From Leptomonas pyrrhocoris (Eukaryota; Euglenozoa; Kinetoplastea; Trypanosomatida; Trypanosomatidae): DNA of 64,000 nucleotides. Shown piece by piece: positions 47,597 through 57,274 of the stretch. Under the pieces are notes generated by a model. The model searched no databases. It had not been told where the DNA came from and was given only the letters and a program-made list of their open reading frames with translations. The DNA lies in assembly GCF_001293395.1 (NCBI RefSeq), contig NW_015438371.1:651186-715185 (forward strand). Direction: 5' to 3'. The position numbers and the translations under genes are program-made. Within the stretch, counting starts at the first letter, position 1, and each line of letters opens with the position of its first letter.

Positions 47597-48529
47597 AAAT
47601 AACGTTTATTCTCGCAGAGCTGCCGTGCCATTGCGAGACTCTTTCTTTGTTCTCCAATGCTGCCTACAGCCCTCACGTTATCAGCACTGGCCCCCCCCCC
47701 CCCCAGCCCTTTCAATCTCCACCTCCCCAGCCACCTTCCACTAGCTGACACGTGTGGCGATAGAACACGGTAGAACAACGTAGATTATCACACTTTTTAG
47801 ATTTTTTTTTCCTTTCAGCTGACGCACCTGTTCGTTTTTGAGTAGATGCATGTGTTTTCTTTGTTGATAGGTGCCGCGGTCGCCTCTCTTATTTGCTACC
47901 CCATCGACGTGAAGCCGTTTCCTCCTCGCTTTCTTATCACCTTCCTTTTTTGCACTGTTTATCCATACTTTAGCAGGAGATATTCCTTTTCCGAACTCGA
48001 CGCACCAACCGCGTGATGGAGGAGACGAAAGAAAGGTCTACAGCTCGTCGTGAAGGCAGGTGCTGGCCCATCATGCGTCGTTTGAGGGAACAACGACGTC
48101 ATCTTTTTCAGGTGGCGTTGCAGGTCTGTCGCCCTCCTTTTTGTTTGTTGCTCTGAGCATCAAGATCGGCCGCTTCTTTGTGCAGCCCCCTCTTCGTTCA
48201 CGCCGCTTTGTTTCTGCGTTTCTCCAGTTATTCTTCCAATCGAAAATACGTGCGTACTCGCTCACACGCTTTGGTTTCTTCTCTGCTGGCTTTGTTTGTC
48301 ATGGCTCGGGTGGCTCTGTTGTTCCTTCCTCCTCCCCCTCATCCGTTGTCCTACCCCACTCTCCTCTTAATTCACCTATGAACTACAATAAAAATATATG
48401 CGTACTTTAAAGGACTGAGCGTTGAGCTTTGAAGTTTTGGTGCCTCGACGGCGTCACGCGTTGTTGTTCTTCACAACATAGGACCATCCCTCCGTCGTGC
48501 TGATTTCGCCTGGGCCCCTCCCCTCTTCC
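47597..48529. other. Intergenic gap, no gene recognised
   Basis: About 0.93 kb. Includes a C14 homopolymer at 47691-47704 and several T/C tracts. No supported ORF. Confidence 0.6.
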
Positions 48530-49405
48530 ATGGACAGCGCAAACGAGGAGGAGTCGATCGCGCAGAGGAAGAAGGCGGCTGCGCTGCAACGAATCGAGGA
48601 TCACATAACGTGGCAGCGTGCCTTCTTCCAAGCGCGGCCGCCCCCACCGCCCATTGGACAGCTTCATCGACGACAGCACGGCAAGACAAAGAACCGCGCA
48701 TGCCATGCGGCCTTCCAATGTGCCCTGGCACTGCATCAGTGCGCAGAGGCGCAGGATAAGGATATTGTTGAAGGAGGCCGGAAAACGAACGCGGCGACTG
48801 ACGCGTCGGCAACCACCGCCGCCGTTCCCTCTCCCCTATCAAAGCAGGAGGCATGGGCGGCCCAGCTCCACGGTGAAAAGGAGCGGCGCAACCCATCGGC
48901 GGACCTCAACGTGCGGTCGGACCCCACCCGCACGGTGATCATGGCAAACCTGCACCCCGACACCGTCGAGGAGGACCTGCGCCACTTTGCCGATCAGTTC
49001 GGCCGTGTCGTCAACGTGCGCATCGTGCGACACCACAAGACAGGGAAGAGCCGTCGATACGCGTTTGTGGAGTTCGGGCTTGCCGGAGAGGCCCGCAAGG
49101 CGCTGCTGTTCCATCGCAAGAAACGGCTGAAGGGGCACGCCGTCATCATCGACAAGGAGAGGGGACGAACGGAGGCGGGGTTCTTGCCGAAGCGGATCGC
49201 GACGGCGGAGACGTTTTTGGCCTCCCAAGCGACGTTGAACGGCGGGCGGACGAATGCGACGGCAAAGGACGGTGATGAAGCAAGAGCGTCGACCGCCATC
49301 GCCCACCCCGGAGGATCTACCGCATCCGCCGCTGGCTCTAAAAACGCCGTACTGCCCTTGCCCGACGACGATGCGGATTTCTTGAATTCGATCCTCAACA
49401 GCTGA
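48530..49405 (+). CDS. U1-70K: U1 snRNP 70 kDa protein (U1-70K)
   Basis: 291 residues. Binds stem-loop I of U1 snRNA. One RRM lies at about 133-210, with RNP2 VIMANL near 136 and RNP1 RRYAFVEF near 176. Directly after the RRM is DKERGRTEAGFLPKRI, the U1-70K hallmark (VERGRTxxGWxPRR in animals). The N-terminal part is helical and charged, with ITWQRAFFQARPPPPP; animal U1-70K also has a Pro-rich N-terminal segment that contacts the U1 core. There is no Arg/Ser-rich tail, as known for trypanosomatid U1-70K. Trypanosomatids have very few cis-introns but keep U1. The start is the first in-frame ATG (MDSANEEES). Confidence 0.88.
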   Translation: MDSANEEESIAQRKKAAALQRIEDHITWQRAFFQARPPPPPIGQLHRRQHGKTKNRACHAAFQCALALHQCAEAQDKDIVEGGRKTNAATDASATTAAVPSPLSKQEAWAAQLHGEKERRNPSADLNVRSDPTRTVIMANLHPDTVEEDLRHFADQFGRVVNVRIVRHHKTGKSRRYAFVEFGLAGEARKALLFHRKKRLKGHAVIIDKERGRTEAGFLPKRIATAETFLASQATLNGGRTNATAKDGDEARASTAIAHPGGSTASAAGSKNAVLPLPDDDADFLNSILNS

Positions 49406-50272
49406 GGCCGCGGGGCGGCCGCCGGTGGCGCGCATTCGGTGATGCATGGGCGTGTGGATAAGAGGTCCGGCTATAACGGCGTTGGTGACGCTTACTACTA
49501 CAGAAGAGGGACAGGAGACAGTACGATAGTGAGCGATACATGCAACTTCCCATGCACCTCCTTATATTACTTTGCCGATCACGCACTCCAGTTTATGAGG
49601 ACGGGGGATAACACACCCTTAAAGAGGGAGAGGAAGCTGTGCGTCGCGGGACGTTCGCCTTCCATTCCTACGAGCTTGTAAGGAGGTGTGTTGGTGTCCT
49701 GCAGGGCATCCTTTCTTGTCTGTCGCGTTCATGCCGACTGAATCCACCTATCCCTTTTCTTCTTCTCGCTCGCCTTCTCGAATACTCGCCTCCTGGAAAC
49801 CGTACACTTATTTTTCAACGTTGTTGTGGGTACGCTGAAAGCACCCAACAGGAAAAGCCCACAGTTCAACTTCACGTTTGGCACCCACACACGGCAGCAA
49901 CAAGGAGCGCTTGTACTTGTTTTTTTCCTTTGTTGTCGTTCTCCTGGTTCGTCGTGCTCACAACCGTGTTCCTCTGCGCCGTCTTCCCGCTTGCAACCAC
50001 GTGTCTTCTTACATTCTTCTTCAATCAGAAAAGAAAACGAGAACTGTCGCACCACACAACAGCGTCTACGCTGCAAAGGTAAAACCGCACCCGCCAATTA
50101 AATAGCAGAAGCTGACGCAGGAAGACGTCGGTGCTTTCGGTGTTTCACGCTCTCTTCCGCATCCGTGGAGTAACGCCGCCCTGCTGAGGAGCCTCTTCAT
50201 TTTTTTGGGACAGCAACACACACACACACTGTTTTTGTACCTGCGTACTCACCGTATCAATACCACGGAGTC
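49406..50272. other. Intergenic gap, no gene recognised
   Basis: About 0.87 kb, T/C-rich with predicted acceptor near 50213. No supported ORF. Confidence 0.6.
50199..50213 (+). promoter_or_regulatory. Predicted trans-splice acceptor of EIF4G3
   Basis: T7-containing tract and AG at 50212-50213. A CA-rich leader of 59 nt without ATG precedes 50273. Confidence 0.5.
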
Positions 50273-52204
50273 ATGTTGCAGTTCACGGTGGATCAGATTC
50301 GCAGCGTGCGGAACAACTACCGCGAGCCGCCGTACCCGGGCTTCTGCCTCGAGGAGATCGTGCGTCGTCGCCGCACCGGCCAGACGAAGCTCGTGCGGGG
50401 GGAAAATGCGTGGGTGGCGAAGGGCGCGGCGGACTCGGAGAAGGAGTGGGTGCAGCGGCTCGTGCAGAGTACACTCAACAAGCTCACGACGAAGAACAAC
50501 GACGTCATGCTGGAGAAGCTGTGTGTGCGGGAGATCTTCCACAAGAGCGAGATCACTGACATGGTAGTGGACATGATCTTTAAGAAGGCACTGGACGAGC
50601 CGGAGAATGCGAAGCTGTACGCCGGCGTGTGCTTCAGCCTGGCGATGTACGAGGCGAGTGTGGTGAACGAGATAGAGAAGGGCAAGCAGCTGCAGTCGGA
50701 CCTGCGTGATGCCGTTATTCGCTCCACGCAAGAGCAGTTCAACATGGCACGGAGGGAGCAGCCCAACACGGAGGGAATGTGCGAGGAGGAGGCGGAGATG
50801 CTGTGCCTCAACAAGATGCGTCGGCAGCGCTCCAACATGACCTTTGTGGGGGAGCTGTATCTCTGCACCGTCCTGTCGAACCGCACCATGTTTGAGATCC
50901 TCACCACCACAATTCATCCTCAGGGCGATAACAAGTACCCGACGAACGGCAGCATCGAGCTGTTCGTTGCTCTGCTCACCACCGTCGGCGAGCGCATGGA
51001 CGCGGCGCACAAGAAGGAACTCGACGGCTACTTCAAGACCCTTACCGGCTTCCTCAAAAAAGCAGACTGCCCATACCCGCACCGCATTCGGTTCAAGATC
51101 ATGGACCTGCTGGACCTCCGCAAGAACGGCTGGGGAGCCAAGGCGAAGGTAGCCAAGCCGCCGGCCGCCGCGGCAACCCATGGAAAGGAGAAGAAGGGCG
51201 CCACGACTGCCTCCTCGCCTCCTGCCGCAGCGAAGCGGGGCGGTGGACGCGACGGCACGGCGGCGTTCTCCACCGGCGACCCGAAGAGCTGGCGGGACAC
51301 GGGCAGCAACGCGAAGTCTTCCGGCAGCCCTCGCGCTGTCTCACCTGCGGGGTCGGGGCTCGGCCTCCAAAACCGCGGCACCGGCGCTTCGTCCTCTGGT
51401 GCCGCTGCTTATGCTGCGGCTGCGACGAATGCAGGCGCCGCTGACGAGGCCGCCTTCCGCGGAACGCCCGCGCCGGAGGTGCCGCTGGTGAAGTTCGAGC
51501 TGCGTGTCGCCGCGATGTTCCAGGAGTGGGTGTCGGAACGGTCAAATGACATGATTCTGCACTGGGTGGAGCAGTTCAACACGTGCGATCGCGTCTTTGA
51601 GTCGGAGAGCGAGCTGTGCGTCGCCGTGGCGCTGGAGGTGATCAAGTCGGCCTGCCTGACAACCCGCAAGGACGCGCAGCGGGAGGCGTTCAGCTTCCTC
51701 GTCGTGGGCCTCTTCATGATTGATACGGAGGTCTTCGACGGCTTCGCCGGCGCCCTCGCGACTGCCATTGAGGACGGTCTCTTGGAGGACACGCCGAAGT
51801 TCGGCGAGCGCTTCATGAACATGCTGCGCCTCACCTCGACGGAGCAGGAGACGCGCGCTGATGTATACTTTGATGCGGCGAACGTGCTGCGGCTCACGTA
51901 CAACCGCCTGGAGGAGGCGGACGACTTCGCGGTGGACACCCTCATGACCTTCTGGGACCGCGTGCCGCACGTGAGCACGGATGAGGAGAATATGATTCGC
52001 ATGGAACTCGATGTGTTGTACAACGTGTGCAACCCTGAGGGGGCCCAGCCGGGCCTGGAGAGGCTGCTGAGCCGCATCATTCGTTCGATGCTGGAGCTGG
52101 AACTGATGGAGCCGGGGGTGATGGATGAGTTCTTGAGCTTAGAGCTGGAGGACGGCTTGTGTGCGAAGGTGATTGCGGATTACAAACAGCGATTTCAAAA
52201 GTAG
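50273..52204 (+). CDS. EIF4G3: eIF4G-type translation initiation factor (EIF4G3-like)
   Basis: 643 residues. The N-terminus is very short, starting MLQFTVDQIRSVRNNY, a likely eIF4E-binding helix though not the canonical YxxxxLf. A MIF4G domain follows (about 55-285), with MLEKLCVREIFHKSE and GELYLCTVLSNRTMFEIL, the region that binds eIF4A. A Gly/Ser/Ala/Lys-rich linker (about 295-400) precedes a second helical domain (about 405-643) resembling MA3. Trypanosomatids have several eIF4G paralogues; the short N-terminus, length near 640 and my recall of gene order beside U1-70K and prohibitin point to EIF4G3, the partner of EIF4E4 in bulk translation. Class sure, paralogue probable. Confidence 0.85.
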   Translation: MLQFTVDQIRSVRNNYREPPYPGFCLEEIVRRRRTGQTKLVRGENAWVAKGAADSEKEWVQRLVQSTLNKLTTKNNDVMLEKLCVREIFHKSEITDMVVDMIFKKALDEPENAKLYAGVCFSLAMYEASVVNEIEKGKQLQSDLRDAVIRSTQEQFNMARREQPNTEGMCEEEAEMLCLNKMRRQRSNMTFVGELYLCTVLSNRTMFEILTTTIHPQGDNKYPTNGSIELFVALLTTVGERMDAAHKKELDGYFKTLTGFLKKADCPYPHRIRFKIMDLLDLRKNGWGAKAKVAKPPAAAATHGKEKKGATTASSPPAAAKRGGGRDGTAAFSTGDPKSWRDTGSNAKSSGSPRAVSPAGSGLGLQNRGTGASSSGAAAYAAAATNAGAADEAAFRGTPAPEVPLVKFELRVAAMFQEWVSERSNDMILHWVEQFNTCDRVFESESELCVAVALEVIKSACLTTRKDAQREAFSFLVVGLFMIDTEVFDGFAGALATAIEDGLLEDTPKFGERFMNMLRLTSTEQETRADVYFDAANVLRLTYNRLEEADDFAVDTLMTFWDRVPHVSTDEENMIRMELDVLYNVCNPEGAQPGLERLLSRIIRSMLELELMEPGVMDEFLSLELEDGLCAKVIADYKQRFQK

Positions 52205-52466
52205 TCGAAGGAGTGGTGTCGCTGTTCTTTTACCTTTTCTTTTGTGGAGTAAATCGAAGCTGTCTCTTCTGCTGCTGTTGGTATGAGAGATGGGTCTTTT
52301 TCCTCTTCGGTTGAACTCTAAAGCTGGGTGTTAAACGAATAAGCCAGTATAAAGAGCTGTTGATGGCTCTACTTAAGGGTGTCCAGTTACGCGAAAAGCA
52401 AGAAAAGAAGAGGGTACTTTGGAGGGACTAAACGCCGGTAAGGAAGCACTACTAACTGGGAAAGCA

Positions 52467-52490
52467 ACACACACACACACACACATATAT
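52467..52490. repeat. (CA)n(TA)n microsatellite
   Basis: CA units running into TATAT. Confidence 0.85.
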
Positions 52491-53464
52491 GCGACTCGAG
52501 AAGGGAGAGCGACAGATGCAGCGAAAAGATCAGTCTTCGATGATTTACACGAGTACACACAAAGGAAACTACTGTGACCTGACATGGTTAACGAAACACC
52601 ACGCGGCGACTGAGATGCTTAAATTGCTTCGCAGAAGGATGCGAGCGTTTTTTTTCTCCTTTATTTGCTTTGCGTGCTTCTCTCTTCACCAAATACGGCC
52701 ACGATGTTTGCTGCGTGTTTACTCCTGCTGATATACATCATTCTATATCGTGGTGTAGCACTTTTTTTGAGGTTTGAAGAGTAGCGCTTGAATTTTCTCT
52801 TGCGTATTAGAGCATCCTCAAACGGCGTCGAAGCGGCCGGTTTTGCGGTTTCTATTACAGCTGTGTGTGTGGCGTCTGTCTTCGGTGTGCCGCCGTCGAT
52901 TGTTCTTCTCTTCCGTGTCTTCTCAATATTACGTGTGCTTTTCTGGTTCTTGCGAGTGCGTGCCGTTGGTTAGCTGCCCGTTTTCAAATTTTTCCCTTTT
53001 CTAAACAGAGGCGCGTCGCTCCTGTGGTTTACTAAAACAGTATAAGCTAAATCCACCAACGAAAAGCAAATCGACAAGGAAGTTACGTTGGCCGTTGACT
53101 CGTTCAGCGGTTTCCGATGCAGAAGCGCGCGCTCGTGGACCCGCGCTTCCATTTTCACACCAGAGAAGACAGGATGAATCTGCCCTGTTGTTTCACAGGT
53201 CAGGTTCTCCCCCGAAAGCAACATCGTGACGCCTCTTTAGAGAACGCGGTTCGCCTACGCGTGGCTGAGGCCGAAAGAAATGCCTCAAGGCGGGCTGAGA
53301 GGCCGAACCAAGTAGCGCTCTGAGCTTTCTTTTTCTGGGTTTTAGAATCGAGTAAATGAGTCTTGAAGGGTTCACACGTTGAGTAGCACCTCCGTAGAAG
53401 CTGGCTTGCAACTTGACTCCTCTTTGTTTGCTCCATTTTCCCATTCGCTGCTTTCCTTGCTGTC

Positions 53465-53505
53465 TCACACACTCACACACACACGCACACACACCTCCAT
53501 ACACA
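53465..53505. repeat. Imperfect CA-rich repeat upstream of prohibitin
   Basis: CACACA blocks interrupted by T and G, close to the predicted prohibitin leader. Confidence 0.75.
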
Positions 53506-53645
53506 CACCTCCATCAGCACTACGGCAATCAGCACCATCCGGTTCGTGTTTTGTTTTGCGCTCCTGCGCGGCACCTTGATCCACGGCGCGTACTCCTCGT
53601 TCTTTTTCCTTTCAAACCATTATTACCGCCACCACCACCATCACC

Positions 53646-54455
53646 ATGTCCAAGATTCTGCAAAAGGTCGCGATTGGCGCCCTGGCCGCCGGCCTCGGCG
53701 TGTACAGCTGCTGCTTCATCGTCTACCCCGGCGAGGCGTGTATTCTGTATAACAAGATCAACGGACTGAAGAGCTCCGTCTACGGCGAGGGTCTGCAGTG
53801 CCGCATCCTGGGCCTCGACGAGATCATGCGCTTCAACGTGCGTGTGCGCCCCCGCACTTTGCAAACGATGACCGGTACGAAGGATTTGCAGATGGTGAAC
53901 GTGCGCCTCCGTGTGCTGTTCCGTCCCGTGGCGGACCGCCTGCCGCAGATCTACCGCACCTTCGGGCTCGATTACGACGAGCGGATTCTGCCCTCCGTGA
54001 GCAACGAGATTCTGAAGGCGGTTGTGGCTGAGTACAAGGCCGAGGAGCTCATCCAGAAGCGCGATGCCGTGTCGGCCCGCGTGTACCAACTCATGCAGGA
54101 GAAGGTGAACCAGTTCGGCCTCGTTTTGGAGGACCTGTCGTTGGTCGACATTCAGTTCGGCACGGACTTCATGACGGCCGTGGAGCAGAAGCAGGTGGCC
54201 CAGCAGGAGGCGGAGCGCTACCGCTACGTCGTGCTGGAGAACGAGCAGCGTCGGCGTGCTGCTGTGGTGCGGGCGGAAGGCGAGGCCGAGTCCGCCCAAC
54301 TCATCTCGGACGCCATCCAGAAGTCCGGCTCCGGTTTCTTGGAGCTGCGCCGCATCGAGGCTGCCGTAGACGTGGCGAACCAACTAGTGACGATGCCGAA
54401 CGTGACGTTTGTGCCGAAGGATGCGGGTATGCTGTTGAACATGGCGAAGCAGTAA
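53646..54455 (+). CDS. PHB1: Prohibitin (PHB1-like)
   Basis: 269 residues. With PHB2 it builds ring complexes in the mitochondrial inner membrane that stabilise proteases and cristae. One N-terminal hydrophobic segment (about 7-28) serves as anchor. The SPFH domain covers about 28-180: TGTKDLQMVNVRLRVLFRP near 76 and GLDYDERILPSVSNEILKAVV near 105. The coiled coil carries AVEQKQVAQQEAERYR near 178 and the AEGEAESAQLI motif near 217. LRVLFRPVADRLPQIY is closest to PHB1 (LRILFRPVASQLPRIF); GLDYDER also resembles PHB2, so the subtype is probable rather than certain. Length fits PHB1 (about 272). Confidence 0.93.
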   Translation: MSKILQKVAIGALAAGLGVYSCCFIVYPGEACILYNKINGLKSSVYGEGLQCRILGLDEIMRFNVRVRPRTLQTMTGTKDLQMVNVRLRVLFRPVADRLPQIYRTFGLDYDERILPSVSNEILKAVVAEYKAEELIQKRDAVSARVYQLMQEKVNQFGLVLEDLSLVDIQFGTDFMTAVEQKQVAQQEAERYRYVVLENEQRRRAAVVRAEGEAESAQLISDAIQKSGSGFLELRRIEAAVDVANQLVTMPNVTFVPKDAGMLLNMAKQ

Positions 54456-55215
54456 ACGAAAAGGGCGATAGTGACGTCTTAAACCAAAGAAAAAGATTAG
54501 CAAAGAAGAGAAAAAGCGCGTATTTATGCAGACTGCGTCACGTGCGCCGTCACACACACATATATATATATATATACTTTTTTATTGATGGCTTTCTGCA
54601 GCGTGAGCGTAAGCGCGTGCCAGGGAGGAGCGGAAACGTCGGCTGGCCCGTTGCAACTGCTCGCCTCCTTGTGCTTCTCCTCTCTCACGCTTGCGCTCCG
54701 TTTGTGCATGTGGTGAGTTTTGTATTTCACAATGGGTGCTACGTCTGTGTTGATGCTGGAGTAACGACAGCCGCGAAAGTAAACCATTCACTATTTCATC
54801 GTGCCGCGACGGTGATAGGCATGCGCATCCACTGACGGTGCCGCTGCGATCCTCACGGAAAGAAAAAGAAGCATCGCGCGGTCAGCAGAGTGGCTTGATC
54901 GACGGGAGTCCAAATACAGGAGGAAGAGAGAGAGGGCAGTTTGAGGCAACCCGTACTCCACTCAGCGCACTCATGTGATGGGCGAGGCGACGGAGTCGAC
55001 GCTTCATTCAGTGAAGCTGAAAGCAGTTTTTATTTCACTGCGTTGTAATCGCCAAATTGTGCCCAGTGCTTCTCCTGTCTGCGGCCGCGTTGGGCTGCTC
55101 TCGCCAGCGTTCAGTGCTTTTCCCCACTTCCTTCACCTCGCCTCTAATCGCCTGTTCTTTTCCATCTTTCAACGCTGGACGAAGTTCATAGAATTAAAGA
55201 AACACCGGCTGTCTC
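54456..55215. other. Intergenic gap, no gene recognised
   Basis: About 0.76 kb with a CA/TA microsatellite and T/C-rich stretches before 55216. No supported ORF. Confidence 0.6.
54551..54576. repeat. (CA)n(TA)n microsatellite
   Basis: CACACACACA followed by TA units in the prohibitin 3' UTR region. Confidence 0.9.
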
Positions 55216-56625
55216 ATGACGTTGCTTGAGAGCACCATTGCACTGTCGGACATAGTTGGGCGTGCCTTGGACACCTCAAGCGGCGTCACTGCCACGAGTG
55301 TCCTGTCTTTCCTGGACGGCGAAGTCGCGCTGATCGGCACCAACAAAGGAAACGTTCTCTTCTGCACCGCCGCCGCTAACTCCGCCGATCTCCTCGAGCC
55401 GATGGCCGACATCACGTTGCACTGCGGGCCGGTGTACGACATGGCCCTCAGCTCACAGCACCTCATCGCCACCGCTGGCCACGATGCCGTCAGCTGCGTC
55501 TTTCCCTTGCACGCCCTCTTCTCAAACGGCGGACTCACCGGGTGTCGCCGCCTCACCGGACACACCGTCCCGGTGGTGGCCGTGAAGTTTCTGTCGGAGG
55601 GCACGACGCTGGTGAGCCTCGGCGCCGACGGCCACGTGCGCATTGTGGACGTGGTGGGCGGCAGCGTGCTCGCCGCACTGTCCACAGGGTTTGCCGCTGC
55701 CTGCTTGGCGTGCTCGACCGATGAGACGGTGCTGTTCGTTGGCGGTCGCTCGCTCGCCGCCGTGGATCTGTGCGCGGCTCTGCGGCCTACTTCGTTTCAG
55801 TCCGCCGCTGCCGTTGAGGTGTGGAAGCCTGTCGTATCGAGTGCGGGCGAGGATGGCATCGTTGCCGCCGCTGCTGCTGCTGCTGCGGATGCCGCGCGTG
55901 CGTCAGCAGGCGTTCGGCTCTACCAATGGGCATTACCGGCTTCTCCTGGTGAGGAGCCCAACGTCGCTGCGGCGAGAGCGAAGGAGACTCATGCCTCTGC
56001 AACGTCTCGAGGCACGCTCATTTCAAAGCTTGAGGTAAACCAAGACGACAGCACGCTGACGGCGGTGTTCACGCGTGGTTCTTGTCGTCCCACTGGCGCG
56101 CAGCCGTGCGCAGAGGCCCGCTGGTCAGCAGGAGGAGGGAGGACTGCAGACCACACAGTATGGGCACCGCCTGGTGAAGAATGTGCGTATCAGCAGCAGC
56201 GGCAGCAGCAGCAGAGGCGTCAACAGAACGGCGTTCACAATCATAAGTGCTTAAAGGCGTTATCTCTGAGGTGCCGCGTGAAGACAGCGGCGCGCCCCTC
56301 CGCAAAACAGCCGCCGACGTCGTCCAATGCGACGAGCTCAGCAGCTGCGCTGTGGCACGGCCGGTGGTACACGTCCCCATTTGAACTCAGCGGCGACACG
56401 GAAGCACAACGGGTTGTCAAGCAGCTGCGCACAACGGCCGCAATGTCGCTGACTAAGGGCGATGCGCTCAACCCCCCAGCGTACCCCGTAGTAACACCAC
56501 CTACTCGAGGAGAGGAGTTGGCGTTGGCGGAAGTGCAGTGCGGCGAGCTGCAGCGCGAATGCGATGTGTTGGTGTTCCAAATCCGTGCTTTGCGGTCCGC
56601 AAAGGAGGCGGCACGAACTGCGTAA
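55216..56625 (+). CDS. WD40 protein, IPI3/WDR18-like
   Basis: 469 residues. WD-like blades fill about 1-200: AALIGTNKGN-type strands near 35, DMALSSQHLIATAGHDAVSCVF near 75-95, then GHTVPVVAVKFLSEGTTLVSLGADGHVRIVD near 115-145. The order of blade, a loop with a LHALF segment, then GHTVPVVAVKF and a VFVGG blade resembles WDR18/Ipi3, a Rix1-complex subunit for 60S ribosome maturation. The second half is low-complexity, with a polyalanine and a Gln-rich tract. A short C-terminal helix (EVQCGELQRECDVL) also fits Ipi3, which ends in a helix. Only one half of the propeller is clear by eye, so this is a moderate call. Confidence 0.6.
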   Translation: MTLLESTIALSDIVGRALDTSSGVTATSVLSFLDGEVALIGTNKGNVLFCTAAANSADLLEPMADITLHCGPVYDMALSSQHLIATAGHDAVSCVFPLHALFSNGGLTGCRRLTGHTVPVVAVKFLSEGTTLVSLGADGHVRIVDVVGGSVLAALSTGFAAACLACSTDETVLFVGGRSLAAVDLCAALRPTSFQSAAAVEVWKPVVSSAGEDGIVAAAAAAAADAARASAGVRLYQWALPASPGEEPNVAAARAKETHASATSRGTLISKLEVNQDDSTLTAVFTRGSCRPTGAQPCAEARWSAGGGRTADHTVWAPPGEECAYQQQRQQQQRRQQNGVHNHKCLKALSLRCRVKTAARPSAKQPPTSSNATSSAAALWHGRWYTSPFELSGDTEAQRVVKQLRTTAAMSLTKGDALNPPAYPVVTPPTRGEELALAEVQCGELQRECDVLVFQIRALRSAKEAARTA

Positions 56626-57274
56626 CGTCTCGAGGGCCCCCTCTCCGTTAGCTAATAAGCTGAGAGCGGAATCCCAGTTTCTGTGTTGCGCTCGCCCCGC
56701 GGGAGAAGTAGCGTGTATGAACCCTCGCGTCACACATCTAAAGGCCGTCTTTTCCGCCCGTTTACCTCTGCGTGCGCGAATGCTGTTGCTTCTGTTTTGG
56801 TTCGTTGTCGTGCTCACCTAATAGGCGGATAATCGCTGTCGTATAAAACGAGAAGAACGCAGAACAGCCCGGTTGTTGCGTGATAACCTTAACACGTCTA
56901 AACAGAAATAATATATGCAGAAGGCAAACATTCATGACGGCAATCGGCTATTCATCATCAAGGCTGAGGCGGCGCACTGTGCTTCCTTCTAACGTTCGAC
57001 GCTGCGAGGCGCGTTTGTGGAAGAAAGAAACGCCAGGGTGAATTTCTCTCTTCTCCTTTCGTTCTCGTTCGATTCAGTGGCTTGCAAAACAGCACCGGCA
57101 AAGAAGGCGAACGAGGTTGGGGTTTCCTTAACGAGCGTCTCGGCAGGCTTGGCTCCTCCGCACATCTCGCATGTTGCTCCTCTTCCATTTTCTCTCTCCG
57201 CATCTATACGCTAAAAACAAAACGATAACAATACCAAACACGCATACACACAGGTGGGTGAATAGCTCTTTAGA
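56626..57274. other. Intergenic gap, no gene recognised
   Basis: About 0.65 kb, no supported ORF. Confidence 0.6.

Larger units (their letters stand above)
52205..53645. other. Long intergenic gap, no gene recognised
   Basis: 1.44 kb, the longest gap in the plus block. Contains CA repeats at 52467-52486 and 53465-53505 and T-rich stretches. ORFs inside are short and of intergenic composition. Confidence 0.55.
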
